A stretch of DNA of 46,267 nt from Bacteroidales bacterium (GCA_026416095.1 JAOAFV010000033.1:1-46267), one strand, 5' to 3'. Positions 9,327 to 18,797 are shown, numbered from the stretch's first letter. Numbers and translations are program-made. The notes: generated from the letters alone by a model not told the origin.

Positions 9327-9334
9327 CAAATGTA
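9327..9334 (-). promoter_or_regulatory. -7 element for folE
   Basis: The minus strand reads TACATTTG, matching TAnnTTTG, 14 bases upstream of the ATG at 9312. The -33 region has no clear TTTG. Confidence 0.5.
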
Positions 9335-9480
9335 GATAATAATTTTGATAATTAACTTTTTTAAAATAGTTAAATTTTTATGTTTATTGTTTTCTTGAAA
9401 AATTGAATTTTTTTATGAAATTAAATTTAACAAATTATTTGAAGATTAAAGAGTGAGATTAAAGATTCCGAAGCTTTTAG

Positions 9481-9554
9481 CTCCCCAGCCAGGACTTGAA
9501 CCTGGAACCCTCTGATTAACAGTCAGATGCTCTAACCAATTGAGCTACTGAGGA
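9481..9554 (-). tRNA. tRNA-Asn (GTT)
   Basis: A 74-base cloverleaf on the minus strand. The acceptor stem is TCCTCAG with CTGGGGA and contains one G-U pair. The anticodon loop CTGTTAA carries GTT, and the T arm has GGTTCAAGTCC. The discriminator is G and the CCA is not encoded. Confidence 0.95.
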
Positions 9555-9570
9555 GTAATTTTTTCATTTG

Positions 9571-9602
9571 CAATTATACTAAAAAAATTTTTTTTATACA
9601 AA
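9571..9602 (-). promoter_or_regulatory. Promoter of tRNA-Asn
   Basis: On the minus strand TTTG (9599-9602) is followed after 20 bases by TATAATTG (9571-9578), one mismatch from TAnnTTTG. The predicted start lies about 10 bases before the tRNA. Confidence 0.6.
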
Positions 9603-9680
9603 TATTTTTATCAATTTTTTTTTTATTTTTAAGAGAATGTTTAAAATACTTTTTTTTAGAATTAAAACATTTGGTTTCTA

Positions 9681-11627
9681 TTACATTTTTGCTATTTTAT
9701 TCTTATATTTTATATTTTTTAAGCTTAGTTTATTGTTAACTATTGCTTCTTCGTAAATTTGTAATATTGATTTTAGTAAACTATCGCACGTATTTTTAAT
9801 AGGTGTGTACTGAGGTAAGTTTATTAAATTATTATTTAACATGCTGTCGTTTTTAAAATTATATAAGCCCATTGATTTATTACCATCGAAAGTGTAAGCA
9901 AAATCGTCTTTCTGAAGTATATAATAATTATTGATGAAATTAACAGTATAATTACATTCGGTGCTATCGAAAACATTTTTACCAAACGTAATAATTGTAT
10001 CGTTTATGTTTATTAGGAAACAGATAGTAGGAAATATGTCGCAGTGTTGAATAAGTCTATGGTAAGTATATTTTGAAAATGCTGATAAATTTATAGAAGG
10101 TGAATAAAAAGCAATTGGTACACTAAAGGCACCTATATTGCTGTAATAGTAAGGATTTTCAGCGCAATATGTGTGGTCGGCAGTAATAATAAAGAGTGTG
10201 TTATTAAACCATCTTGAATTTTTAGCTGAATGAAAAAATTTTCTTAAAGCATAATCGGTGTAAGCAATGCTTTGATGAATTTTTTGGTTGCCTTTGGGTA
10301 AAATTTTTTTATATTTTTCTGGAACAAGAAAAGGATGATGAGAAGTTAGGGTATAAATAACCGAGAAAAAAGGTTGTTTAAAGGTATCTAAAACTTTTTT
10401 TGTAAATTGTAAAAAGGGCTCATCCCATATTCCCCAATAGCCATCGTAGTCTTTTTGAGATGGGTATTGCCATCGGCCATAATAATTATCAATACCTGCC
10501 ATTGATGCAAATACGTCGAAACCCATTGTACCATTAGTGCCACCATGAAAAAAGGCTGTGGTATAGCCATATTTTTTTAAAATTGTAGGTAATGCTTCAA
10601 GATTATTAGAAGCATGCTTAGAAAATATATATGGAGTAACAGTTAACGATGGCAGCCCAGCTAAAATTGATGGAAGAGATTCCATACTTTTTCTGCCATT
10701 TGCATATGAATATTTGAAATTTAATGAATGCTTAAGTAAACTATCAAGAAATGGTGTTAGATTTTTGTTGGTGTTATTGAAAAAACCAATGTGTTCTTTC
10801 GAAAAACTTTCTAAAATAATAATAATAATATTAGGCTTCTGTTTGAAGATAAGAGAATCAGATTTAATTATTTTAATGTAATTGAATTTTAAATCTTTAC
10901 TTATAAAATATTTATGTTTTAATTCTTCTTCTTTGTTAAATGTTTTTGCCATCGAAAATACAGTATTTAAAGTAAGTGCAGTTAAGTTGTGAGGTGCATG
11001 TAACGAGGCACTCATTAGGTTTACAGGTCGTAGCTTAGTGCCGCGAATTATAATAAAAAATATTCCACTAATTATAATAAAGGTTATTATTAAATAAATT
11101 AAATTCAGAAAATTATTTGTGGCATTAGTACACAGATTTATTTTTTGTATTAGTTGTTTATATAAAAAGTTTAAAAACATAATGATTAAAATAAAGCCGA
11201 GTGGTATATACCAGAAATCTAAAATAAACCTTGGTAATAAAACCCATGTATCGTTACCAGTGAAAATTAAATTGAATAAATCGAAAGTTGAGCGTTTTAA
11301 AGTAAATTTGTAATATTCAATATCTATTAAATTGAATAAAACTAAAATGGAGTTGACTGTTATTATGTATAATTTTTCGAATTTACTATAAAATGAAACT
11401 TTTTGAATATTGTAGATGTACGGGATTAGTAAGATAGGGGCATTAAAAAAAATTATTACCCATAAGTCGAAACGCGTTCCCCATAAAAACGATTTTAAAA
11501 TTGAACTGGAATGGCTAAAAAAATTTATGTTAAACAAGAAAAATAAAACCCTACATATTTGAAAAATAACAACTAAAATTAATATTTTGATTAAGAGATA
11601 ATAAATTCTTGATAACAAAAATTTCAT
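9681..11627 (-). CDS. Membrane sulfatase / LTA-synthase-like phospho- or sulfo-transferase
   Basis: A 648-residue protein with about five membrane segments in the first 200 residues and a large extracytoplasmic alkaline-phosphatase-fold domain. Metal and catalytic landmarks are IILESFSKEHIG (E273), ANGRKSMESLPSIL, where S314 sits at the nucleophile position usually held by Thr in LtaS, and FIITADHT near the C-terminal metal site. Family members hydrolyse or transfer phosphoglycerol, phosphoethanolamine or sulfate on envelope lipids and glycans. Since Gram-negative Bacteroidota lack lipoteichoic acid, LTA synthesis is unlikely, and modification of an envelope lipid or glycan is more plausible. 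It lies 19 bases downstream of the lipoprotein gene and may share its transcript. Confidence 0.8.
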   Translation of the reverse strand: MKFLLSRIYYLLIKILILVVIFQICRVLFFLFNINFFSHSSSILKSFLWGTRFDLWVIIFFNAPILLIPYIYNIQKVSFYSKFEKLYIITVNSILVLFNLIDIEYYKFTLKRSTFDLFNLIFTGNDTWVLLPRFILDFWYIPLGFILIIMFLNFLYKQLIQKINLCTNATNNFLNLIYLIITFIIISGIFFIIIRGTKLRPVNLMSASLHAPHNLTALTLNTVFSMAKTFNKEEELKHKYFISKDLKFNYIKIIKSDSLIFKQKPNIIIIILESFSKEHIGFFNNTNKNLTPFLDSLLKHSLNFKYSYANGRKSMESLPSILAGLPSLTVTPYIFSKHASNNLEALPTILKKYGYTTAFFHGGTNGTMGFDVFASMAGIDNYYGRWQYPSQKDYDGYWGIWDEPFLQFTKKVLDTFKQPFFSVIYTLTSHHPFLVPEKYKKILPKGNQKIHQSIAYTDYALRKFFHSAKNSRWFNNTLFIITADHTYCAENPYYYSNIGAFSVPIAFYSPSINLSAFSKYTYHRLIQHCDIFPTICFLININDTIITFGKNVFDSTECNYTVNFINNYYILQKDDFAYTFDGNKSMGLYNFKNDSMLNNNLINLPQYTPIKNTCDSLLKSILQIYEEAIVNNKLSLKNIKYKNKIAKM

Positions 11628-11646
11628 TCACATGTAAAAGTAAGTT

Positions 11647-12477
11647 TTAATATGTATAATCCCATATTTCAGTTATCACATCCTGATTTTTTACGTCCCA
11701 CAATGAATCGTTCCATTGATGAGTACCAATGTTATTGTTGTAGTAGTATCTGTAAATGTAATATTTTATAACAAAGTATGGACTTATAGAATCAACAATG
11801 TAAGAATTTTCTAAAATTCCTTTTACTTCGTATAAGTACCTTACAGTGTTAGATCCAACTTTTTCGTTAAAGGCTTTTTCCTGCGAAGGAATATCGATAT
11901 GGTAGCGTTTTTCGTTATTATTCCATTTTAGGTCGGCATAAACTCTGAAACCATTTTTTAATGCAAATTTATTAAACCAAAATCTTCTATTCTTTTTTCT
12001 ATCAAGCGATAAATCTAAAATAACACCAGTTGTATCTTTTAATATTGGTTGATTTGTGCTTTGAGCGTCGATTGTAACTTCGTATTTATACTTTAGTGAA
12101 GTGTTAACTGGGCTATTTACTAAGAATTCTGCATCGTTTCTTACATAAACAGTTCTTTCGGCTTTGCCTTCATTGCCTGCATTATCTTTTACAGTATAAG
12201 TAACCGTAAAGTCGCCAATATCTTTTGTTGGGCCTTCTCCATTAGCAGGACCATTAATGGGTACATTATGTGTCATTACTAATTTAGAAGTAATTGAAGG
12301 GCCATCTACATTATCATCAGCTTCGGCTCCCGGATCTTTAAACCACCCTTCTAAACTAACTCGCATAGGATTATCGCCTTTTAAGTATATTTTTGGAGGA
12401 TACTCATCTTTCTTTTTGCACGAAAGTAATCCCATTAAAACTATAATTAAAAAAGAGAAAGAAAATTTACTTTTCAT
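11647..12477 (-). CDS. Lipoprotein with a DUF5011-type Ig-like domain
   Basis: A 276-residue lipoprotein whose signal ends in the lipobox GLLSC (Cys at 20), followed by KKKDE. Residues about 27-112 form an Ig-like module of the DUF5011/HYR kind, with PPKIYLKGDNPMRVSLEGW, PGAEADDNVDG and FTVTYTVKDNAGNEGKAERT. Residues 113-276 are a beta-rich tail without a recognised motif. It is presumably anchored in the outer or inner membrane and binds something, but no function can be assigned. It is probably cotranscribed with the downstream sulfatase-like gene. Confidence 0.75.
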   Translation of the reverse strand: MKSKFSFSFLIIVLMGLLSCKKKDEYPPKIYLKGDNPMRVSLEGWFKDPGAEADDNVDGPSITSKLVMTHNVPINGPANGEGPTKDIGDFTVTYTVKDNAGNEGKAERTVYVRNDAEFLVNSPVNTSLKYKYEVTIDAQSTNQPILKDTTGVILDLSLDRKKNRRFWFNKFALKNGFRVYADLKWNNNEKRYHIDIPSQEKAFNEKVGSNTVRYLYEVKGILENSYIVDSISPYFVIKYYIYRYYYNNNIGTHQWNDSLWDVKNQDVITEIWDYTY

Positions 12478-12492
12478 AACTTAAAATTTTTA

Positions 12493-12500
12493 CAAATATA
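12493..12500 (-). promoter_or_regulatory. -7 element for the DUF5011 lipoprotein gene
   Basis: The minus strand reads TATATTTG, a full match to TAnnTTTG, 15 bases before the ATG at 12477. It lies in the 49-base gap behind the HtrA gene. No clear -33 box is seen. Confidence 0.5.
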
Positions 12501-12526
12501 GCAAAAAATTATTTTTAAAAAAAGTA

Positions 12527-13972
12527 TTATTTTTTAATAAAACTGTAATAAGCATACATTCCATTAGGATAAATTCCTTCGATTGTAACATTACCTTTTA
12601 TTTTATTTAATAATAACTCAACTTCTTCAGCTTTTTTTACTGGAGTACCGTTTATACTTGTTATTATAAATCCTTTTTGAATTCCTATTGATTGTAATAA
12701 GCCTGGTTTAATTTCAACTACCTGAACACCTTCTTTTATTTTTAAATTCTTAACATCAGATGGTTCTATCGTTTTTAATTTAGCTCCCAATACATTTGAA
12801 TATTTTGAAATCGATGGGGTAGTATTGTTTTTATAATTTTTTAATATTACATCGAATTTTAGTACTTTTCCTTCTCTTAAAACTTCTACCTTAACAGATT
12901 GCCCGGGTTCAAACTGACCTATTTGCTCTTGTAGTTGTGGAATATCTCTTATTTCTACATCGTTAATTTTAACAATAATATCGCCGGGTTTTATTCCTGC
13001 TTCTTGTGCCGAACCTCCTGGAGTAACATCTTCAACATATACCCCCATTGTTGTTGATAAATTTTTTTGTTTTCTTAGTTCATCGGTTATAGATTGTATT
13101 ATTACGCCTAAATAAGCTCTTTGAACTTCGCCATATTTTATAAAATCAGAAATAGCTTTTTTTACAATATTAGAAGGTATTGCAAAAGCATAACCTATAT
13201 AACTGCCTGTTTGTGATGCTATTGCAGTGTTAATACCAACAAGTTCTCCTTTAATATTAACAAGAGCACCGCCACTGTTGCCCGGATTCACAGCAGCATC
13301 GGTTTGTATAAACGATTCTAACGACATAGGGCTACTTAAACCAATCTTTCTGGCTTTAGCACTTACAATTCCAGCTGTTACTGTACTTGTCAGATTAAAT
13401 GGGTTACCAACTGCCAAAACCCATTCACCAACTCTTAATTCATCGCTATTACCAAAATTTAAGTATGGTAAATTTTCAGCATCAATTTTTAATAAGGCTA
13501 TATCTATCGATGGGTCGGTTGCTATTAATTTTGCTTTAAAAGATCTTTTATCCCATAAAGAAACTTCAATATTGTCGGGGTTAATAATAACGTGGTTGTT
13601 TGTAACAATATAACCATCGGACGACACAATAACACCTGAACCAACTGGTAGTTTTTGAGTATAAGTTTGGGGAGCATAGCCAAAGAAAAAATCAAAAATA
13701 TTACCCGATGTATACGATACTTCGGTCTTTACATGAACAACAGCCGGAACTGCCAATTCGGCAGCATATGTGAAGTCTGGCAATGATTGAGAAAAGTTAT
13801 TTGTATAATTTAATCTTGGAGATAATAAAAATTCGGAAGATGTTTCATTCTTATTTTGACTTTTGTAAATAATTGTGCCAATTACTCCTCCAATAAAAGC
13901 CGAAATTAATACAAAAACTATCTTCTTCATAAAAGATTTTTTTATAAATTTTTTCTTCAAAAATAACGCCAT
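12527..13972 (-). CDS. HtrA/DegP-family periplasmic serine protease with two PDZ domains
   Basis: A protein-quality-control protease of the periplasm, 481 residues. One hydrophobic segment (about 17-36) serves as signal or anchor. The trypsin-like domain has the full triad: H127 in VTNNHVI, D157 in DPSIDIALLKID, and S233 in NPGNSGGAL. PDZ1 lies at about 285-380 (GVYVEDVTPGGSAQEAGIKP) and a shorter PDZ2 at about 395-475. An internal ATG at 13930 gives MKKIVFVLISAF, a more typical signal-peptide start, so the true start may be 42 bases downstream of the one listed. It is divergent from dapF, with only 58 bases between the start codons. Confidence 0.93.
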   Translation of the reverse strand: MALFLKKKFIKKSFMKKIVFVLISAFIGGVIGTIIYKSQNKNETSSEFLLSPRLNYTNNFSQSLPDFTYAAELAVPAVVHVKTEVSYTSGNIFDFFFGYAPQTYTQKLPVGSGVIVSSDGYIVTNNHVIINPDNIEVSLWDKRSFKAKLIATDPSIDIALLKIDAENLPYLNFGNSDELRVGEWVLAVGNPFNLTSTVTAGIVSAKARKIGLSSPMSLESFIQTDAAVNPGNSGGALVNIKGELVGINTAIASQTGSYIGYAFAIPSNIVKKAISDFIKYGEVQRAYLGVIIQSITDELRKQKNLSTTMGVYVEDVTPGGSAQEAGIKPGDIIVKINDVEIRDIPQLQEQIGQFEPGQSVKVEVLREGKVLKFDVILKNYKNNTTPSISKYSNVLGAKLKTIEPSDVKNLKIKEGVQVVEIKPGLLQSIGIQKGFIITSINGTPVKKAEEVELLLNKIKGNVTIEGIYPNGMYAYYSFIKK

Positions 13973-14030
13973 AATGAAAATTTTATGTTATTTTGCACCA
14001 AATTTTATGAATATTTAACACTTTATTTAT

Positions 14031-14816
14031 ATGTTGTTAAATTTTTATAAGTATCATACAAACGGTAATGATTTTATTATAGTAGACAAAATTTTATATC
14101 CAAATATTATTTTGTCAGAAGAATTTATTAAAAAATTATGTAAATGTCATACTGGTGTTGGTGCTGATGGCTTAATTATGGTTCAACATAGTACCAATGG
14201 GTTATTTGAAATGATATATTTCAATGCGAATGGGAAATTATCAACATTTTGTGGTAATGGGGCAAGGTGTTTTGTGGCATATTTACGCGATAGAAGATAC
14301 ATTATAGACAGAGTAACATTTATGGCTTCAGATGGTAAACACGAAGCAAGATTTCTTGGCAATGATGAATACCAGGTTACAATTAATGATGTAGCCGAAA
14401 TAAAAACATTTGATAAAGGATTAATAATTGATACTGGTTCGCCCCATCTTGTTTTTCAAGTAATAAACATAGCAGGATTAGATGCTTATACCGAAGGAAA
14501 AAAATGGCGAAATAATTCGAAATTTAAACCCGATGGTATAAATGTCAACTTTTACGAAGTTGTTGCTGTTAATAAGATTAAGAATGTCACATACGAAAGG
14601 GGAGTGGAAAATGTAACTCTTTCTTGCGGAACAGGCTCAGTTGCAGCGGCTATAGCTTTTCTTATGCAAGCTAAGGATAAAGAATATGAAATAATAGTAG
14701 AAACTCCAGGTGGCGATATTACTGTATTTTTAACTAAAATTGGCAAAACTTTTAGTAATATTAAAATTAAAAGTAAAGTTGAGTTTGTATTTGAAGGAAA
14801 AATAAAATTAGAATGA
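14031..14816 (+). CDS. dapF: Diaminopimelate epimerase
   Basis: It interconverts LL- and meso-diaminopimelate, supplying lysine and peptidoglycan precursors. The 261 residues form the two-lobed fold with the two catalytic cysteines: C74 in STFCGNGARCF and C199 in VTLSCGTGSVAAA. Other matches are TGVGADGLI near 41-49 and GSPHLVF near 136-142. It overlaps the next gene by ATGA, so translation is probably coupled. A meso-DAP supply agrees with the murF gene elsewhere in the window. Confidence 0.95.
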   Translation: MLLNFYKYHTNGNDFIIVDKILYPNIILSEEFIKKLCKCHTGVGADGLIMVQHSTNGLFEMIYFNANGKLSTFCGNGARCFVAYLRDRRYIIDRVTFMASDGKHEARFLGNDEYQVTINDVAEIKTFDKGLIIDTGSPHLVFQVINIAGLDAYTEGKKWRNNSKFKPDGINVNFYEVVAVNKIKNVTYERGVENVTLSCGTGSVAAAIAFLMQAKDKEYEIIVETPGGDITVFLTKIGKTFSNIKIKSKVEFVFEGKIKLE

Positions 14817-15307
14817 AAAAACTTACGTTAGTTAGGCATAGTTTGGCCTGTAAATCATCGGAGGCAATTAACGATAGAGCAAGGTATTTGACTAACGAAG
14901 GTATAGCATTAATAAAAGAACTATCTATTAAAGTTAATAGAAGTTTTATTGAAGACTCATTGTTTATAGCAAGTAATGCAATAAGAGCTTATCAAACAGC
15001 GATTGAATTTATTGTAACTTTAAATGCTTATGATAAAGTATCTTTTAAAATAGAACCCTTTGTATATGAACTGGTTAATTTTAATGAGCTCGTAAGTAAT
15101 ATTTTAGTTAAATTTGAAAGTTATTCTAACATGTGGATTTTTGGTCATAATCCTTCATTATCTAATATTTCTTCGACTTTACTTGGGAAAAAAATATTTA
15201 TGAATAAATGCTCAATAGTTCATTTTGAATTTAATGTAAATAAATGGAATGATATTAGCCCTTCTAATTTGATAAATTATTTTTTTATAGATTCTAAAAT
15301 AGATTAA
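14813..15307 (+). CDS. SixA-like histidine phosphatase
   Basis: A small (164-residue) member of the histidine phosphatase superfamily. The phosphohistidine loop is LTLVRHSLACKS, with H9 as nucleophile and RHS in place of the usual RHG, as in many SixA-type proteins. A second catalytic histidine is in IFGHNPSLSN. SixA removes phosphate from phosphohistidine on relay proteins, but Bacteroidota members are often uncharacterised, so the substrate is unknown. The start overlaps the dapF stop by 4 bases. Confidence 0.8.
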   Translation: MKKLTLVRHSLACKSSEAINDRARYLTNEGIALIKELSIKVNRSFIEDSLFIASNAIRAYQTAIEFIVTLNAYDKVSFKIEPFVYELVNFNELVSNILVKFESYSNMWIFGHNPSLSNISSTLLGKKIFMNKCSIVHFEFNVNKWNDISPSNLINYFFIDSKID

Positions 15308-15345
15308 CTTTAAGTCTTTAAAATTAAGAATATTTTTGTAAGAAA

Positions 15346-16521
15346 ATGATAAGCTTTGAAGAAGCAATAAGTAAAATTTTAGAAAATTGCAGTGTTATAG
15401 AATACTCTGAAGAGGTAAAGTTTTCAGATTCGTTAAATAGAGTATTGTTTGAAGATGTAATTGTTAATGAAGATGTTCCGTCTTTTAATAGAAGTGCTGT
15501 AGATGGTTATGCTACAAAGAGGTCGTTTATTAATAAGCCTCTTAAGATTGTTGGTACTATAAGTGCAGGAAACATTTTAGATTATAACATTAATGAAGGT
15601 GAATGTTTAAAAGTAATGACAGGTAGTTATTTGCCCGAGTGTATCGATTATGTTGCAAAGGTTGAAGATACCGAAATAGATGAAAGAGGTTTTATAATTA
15701 TAAAAAAGGTAGAAGATAAATCTAATATTAGATTTAAAGGCGAAGATATAAAAGCAAATAATATTTTATTGCAAAAGGGCACGTTAATAGAACCTCAACA
15801 TGTAGCTATGTTGGCTTCAATTGGTAAAAATGTGGTAAAAGTATATAAGCCAATTTCGGTTGCTATTATTTCTACAGGCGATGAGATAGTAGAGCCTTAC
15901 ATTACACCTGCATTCGGTAAAATAAGAAATTCAAATGCTTATCAATTGTTAATGCAATGTAAGCAAATATCTATAAATGCAGATTATTTAGGTATTATAC
16001 CAGATAATTTTGACGATGTTTTTCATGCAATAAAGAAAGTGGAAAAACAATTCAATGCAATTATTATTACAGGAGGTGTTTCTAAAGGAGATTATGATTA
16101 TGTACATAGAGTAATTAAAGAGTTAAATTTTGAAATATTATTTCATTATGTTTTAGTTCAACCAGGCCATCCATCGCTTGCTGCAAAAACAGGAAATACA
16201 ATGATTTTTGCTTTGCCAGGAAATCCTGTTTCGAGTTATTTTCAATTTGAATGCTTTGTTAAGCCAGCACTTTTAAAAATGATGGGACATACTTTTAAGC
16301 CTAAAATAATTTATGCAAAACTTGGTTCTGACTTTAGGCGAAAACAAACAAATAGAACAGTATTACACCCTATTAAACTTGTCGATGGTTTTGTATATCC
16401 AATAGAATATCATGGGTCGGCTCATTTGTTTTCGTTAAAAGATGCTGATGGCTTTGTAATAATATCGCCTTATGTTACTACTTTAACCAAAGGAGACGAT
16501 GTGCTTGTACGACTCTTTTAA
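15346..16521 (+). CDS. moeA: Molybdopterin molybdenumtransferase
   Basis: It inserts molybdate (or tungstate) into adenylylated molybdopterin. The 391-residue length is typical. Motifs in order are NRSAVDGYA near 48-56, VMTGSYLP near 90-97, IISTGDEIV near 174-182, RNSNAYQL near 193-200, IITGGVSKGDYDYVHRV near 239-255 and FALPGNPVSSYFQFECFV near 288-305. The last 23 bases overlap the following moaA-like gene. No other Moco gene and no molybdoenzyme appear in the window. Confidence 0.93.
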   Translation: MISFEEAISKILENCSVIEYSEEVKFSDSLNRVLFEDVIVNEDVPSFNRSAVDGYATKRSFINKPLKIVGTISAGNILDYNINEGECLKVMTGSYLPECIDYVAKVEDTEIDERGFIIIKKVEDKSNIRFKGEDIKANNILLQKGTLIEPQHVAMLASIGKNVVKVYKPISVAIISTGDEIVEPYITPAFGKIRNSNAYQLLMQCKQISINADYLGIIPDNFDDVFHAIKKVEKQFNAIIITGGVSKGDYDYVHRVIKELNFEILFHYVLVQPGHPSLAAKTGNTMIFALPGNPVSSYFQFECFVKPALLKMMGHTFKPKIIYAKLGSDFRRKQTNRTVLHPIKLVDGFVYPIEYHGSAHLFSLKDADGFVIISPYVTTLTKGDDVLVRLF

Positions 16522-17308
16522 CAGAAAAATTGATTATCTAAGAATTTCAATTACCGATAGGTGTAATTATAGGTGTAGGTATTGTATTAATACACAAGTT
16601 GTTGAGTTTATTCCTTACGAAAAAATTTTACGCTACGAAGAAATAATTGATTTTGTAAAATTTGTTGTACCTTATGGTATTGAGAAAATAAAAATAACAG
16701 GAGGAGAACCATTGGTAAGAAAAGGTATAATAGATTTTATTAAAAAAATTGCCTTGATAAGAGGAATAAAAGATCTTTCAATGACCACAAATGGCTTTTA
16801 TTTAGAAGAATTTGCTGAAAAATTATATAATGCAGGGTTAAGAAGAATAAATGTAAGTTTAGATACTTTGGATTATGACAAGTATAAGGAAATAACCTTA
16901 AATGGAGACTTAAATAAGGTATTAAAAGGTATAGAGAAGGCTATTAAAGTTGGCTTTAACCCTATAAAGATTAATTCAGTAATTGACGATAAGACAACCA
17001 TATACGAAATAGAAAATTTAGAAAAATATTGCTACAATAATGGTCTACAACTTCGTTTTATAAAAAGGATGGATTTAAAACATGGTTTATTTTCGAAGGT
17101 AATAAATGGAGAAGGTGGAAATTGTGCCACGTGTAATAGACTCCGTTTAACTTCCGATGGTTATTTAATGCCCTGTCTGTTTAATGATATACGAATAAAT
17201 ATAAGAGAACATCCTTATAGTTATTGTTTAGATTTTGTATTGAAAAATAAACCACTAAAAGGAACATTTAATCAGGTTATTAAAAGTTTTAATTCAATAG
17301 GTGGCTAA
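16499..17308 (+). CDS. moaA: MoaA-like GTP 3',8-cyclase, shortened
   Basis: A radical-SAM enzyme starting Moco synthesis from GTP. It shows the SAM cluster C22-x3-C26-x2-C29 (TDRCNYRCRYC), TGGEPLVRK at 68-76, and the second cluster C209-x2-C212-x13-C226 within CATCNRLRLTSDGYLMPC. The protein ends with Gly-Gly (SIGG), which MoaA needs for catalysis. It has only 269 residues against about 325-330 usually: the stretch between LRFIKRMD and CATCNRLRL is about 20 residues instead of about 65. Both ends are intact, so this looks like an internal deletion and not a decayed gene. The ATG at 16499 lies inside moeA with AGGAG just before it, which suggests coupled translation. Confidence 0.85.
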   Translation: MCLYDSFNRKIDYLRISITDRCNYRCRYCINTQVVEFIPYEKILRYEEIIDFVKFVVPYGIEKIKITGGEPLVRKGIIDFIKKIALIRGIKDLSMTTNGFYLEEFAEKLYNAGLRRINVSLDTLDYDKYKEITLNGDLNKVLKGIEKAIKVGFNPIKINSVIDDKTTIYEIENLEKYCYNNGLQLRFIKRMDLKHGLFSKVINGEGGNCATCNRLRLTSDGYLMPCLFNDIRINIREHPYSYCLDFVLKNKPLKGTFNQVIKSFNSIGG

Positions 17309-17564
17309 TTTCAATATATTTAATTGAAAATTACTATAAATAACATTTAATACCATAGGTTATATTGTTTTCTTCTTAAAACGTAGTATTTGAATTTTTT
17401 TCAATTTACTTTTTAAAAAATCATATTTTACGGCATCCAAATTAAATAAATTATTAATTTATTTTTTAACAATAACACTTTTGGGTATCAACAGAATAAA
17501 GTTAATTATTTTCAATTCGTTTTTACTATAGAGATATTTATATAATGTAATTTTAATAAAAAAA

Positions 17565-18797
17565 ATGCTTTTAAATTACATTTGGGTATTTTTTATAATA
17601 GTAGGATTTGTCTTCAGCCTTATACAATTAGTGTTTTTTCATAATTCAAATATTTTTAATTTAATTCTCACTAATATTTTTGAAATGGCTAAGTTAGGTT
17701 TTGATATTTCTATTGGTTTAACTGGTTTACTTTGTTTATGGATGGGTTTAATGAAAATAGCAGAGAAAAATGGTGTAATAACATATTTGGCAAAAATTAT
17801 AAGTCCTTTATTTAGCAAGTTATTTCCGGAAATACCAAAAAATCATCCAGTAAGTGGATCGATTGTTATGAATATAGCGGCTAATATGCTTGGGCTTGAT
17901 AATGCTGCAACACCAATAGGTTTAAAGGCAATGCAACAATTGCAAGAACTAAATCCTACAAAAGAAAAAGCATCTAATGCACAAATTATGTTTATTGTTC
18001 TTAACGCATCTGGCTTAACGATAATACCGATGTCTATAATGTTATATCGTTTTCAACTTGGAGCACAAAATCCGTCGGATGTTTTTATTCCTATTTTTTT
18101 GGCAACAACCTGTTCTACATTAGCAGGCCTAATTTCTGTGGCAATTGTTCAAAAAATTAACATTTTTAACAAAATATTGTTATTTTTTCTTTCTTCTTTG
18201 TTTTTATTAATAGGAATATTTATTTTTCTGTTTACAAAATTACCATCTGAAAAAATTCAGACATATTCTACAATTTTTGCTAACTTTATAATACTTACTT
18301 TAATTACTTTAATAGTGATGATTGCTATAATAAAAAAAATTAATGTTTACGAAACGTTTATAGATGGAGCAAAAGAAGGATTTAATATTGCTATAAAAAT
18401 AATACCTTATCTTGTAGCAATACTTGTAGCAGTAGGAATTTTTCGGACATCGGGGGCAATGGATGTGTTTATAAAATTTATGAAATACTTTTTTGAAATA
18501 ATTGGGCTTAATACAAGTTTTGTTGATGCTTTACCTACGGCAATAATGAAACCATTAAGTGGTAGCGGTGCTCGTGGCTTGATGATCGAAACAATGAAAA
18601 CTTTTGGTCCAGATTCCTTTGCAGGTAGACTTTCCTGTATATTTCAAGGGGCAACGGATACAACGTTTTATATTATATCGGTTTATTTTGGTTCAGTTGG
18701 TATTAAAAATATTCGACATGCTCTTGGTTGTTCTCTAATTGCCGACTTTTTTGGCATTCTCGCTGCTATTGTTGTTGCTTACATGTTTTTTGCTTAG
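17565..18797 (+). CDS. SpmA-SpmB fusion (nucleoside-recognition/Gate domain membrane protein)
   Basis: A 410-residue membrane protein with about ten hydrophobic segments. The N-terminal half matches spore maturation protein A (GLTGLLCLWMGLMKIAEKNG, NMLGLDNAATPIGLKAMQ, FIVLNASGLTIIP). The C-terminal half matches SpmB (GAKEGFNIAIKIIPYLVAIL, LPTAIMKPLSGSGARG, FQGATDTTFYI). In Firmicutes these are separate proteins of spore core dehydration. Here there is no hint of sporulation, and the fused form is common in Bacteroidota, where the substrate is unknown; transport is inferred from the fold. The start ATG follows an AT-rich 256-base gap. Confidence 0.85.
   Translation: MLLNYIWVFFIIVGFVFSLIQLVFFHNSNIFNLILTNIFEMAKLGFDISIGLTGLLCLWMGLMKIAEKNGVITYLAKIISPLFSKLFPEIPKNHPVSGSIVMNIAANMLGLDNAATPIGLKAMQQLQELNPTKEKASNAQIMFIVLNASGLTIIPMSIMLYRFQLGAQNPSDVFIPIFLATTCSTLAGLISVAIVQKINIFNKILLFFLSSLFLLIGIFIFLFTKLPSEKIQTYSTIFANFIILTLITLIVMIAIIKKINVYETFIDGAKEGFNIAIKIIPYLVAILVAVGIFRTSGAMDVFIKFMKYFFEIIGLNTSFVDALPTAIMKPLSGSGARGLMIETMKTFGPDSFAGRLSCIFQGATDTTFYIISVYFGSVGIKNIRHALGCSLIADFFGILAAIVVAYMFFA

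Noticed and set aside
9681-11627. Lipoteichoic acid synthase
   Set aside because: The fold agrees but the organism appears Gram-negative (outer-membrane proteins, T9SS), so only the general sulfatase/LtaS-like superfamily is claimed.
16499-17308. moaA as a truncated pseudogene
   Set aside because: The frame is intact, both cluster motifs are present and the protein ends with the expected Gly-Gly.
17309-17329. Inverted repeat TTTCAAT/ATTGAAA as a moaA terminator
   Set aside because: The arms are only seven AT-rich base pairs and no T-run follows; chance occurrence is likely in such AT-rich DNA.
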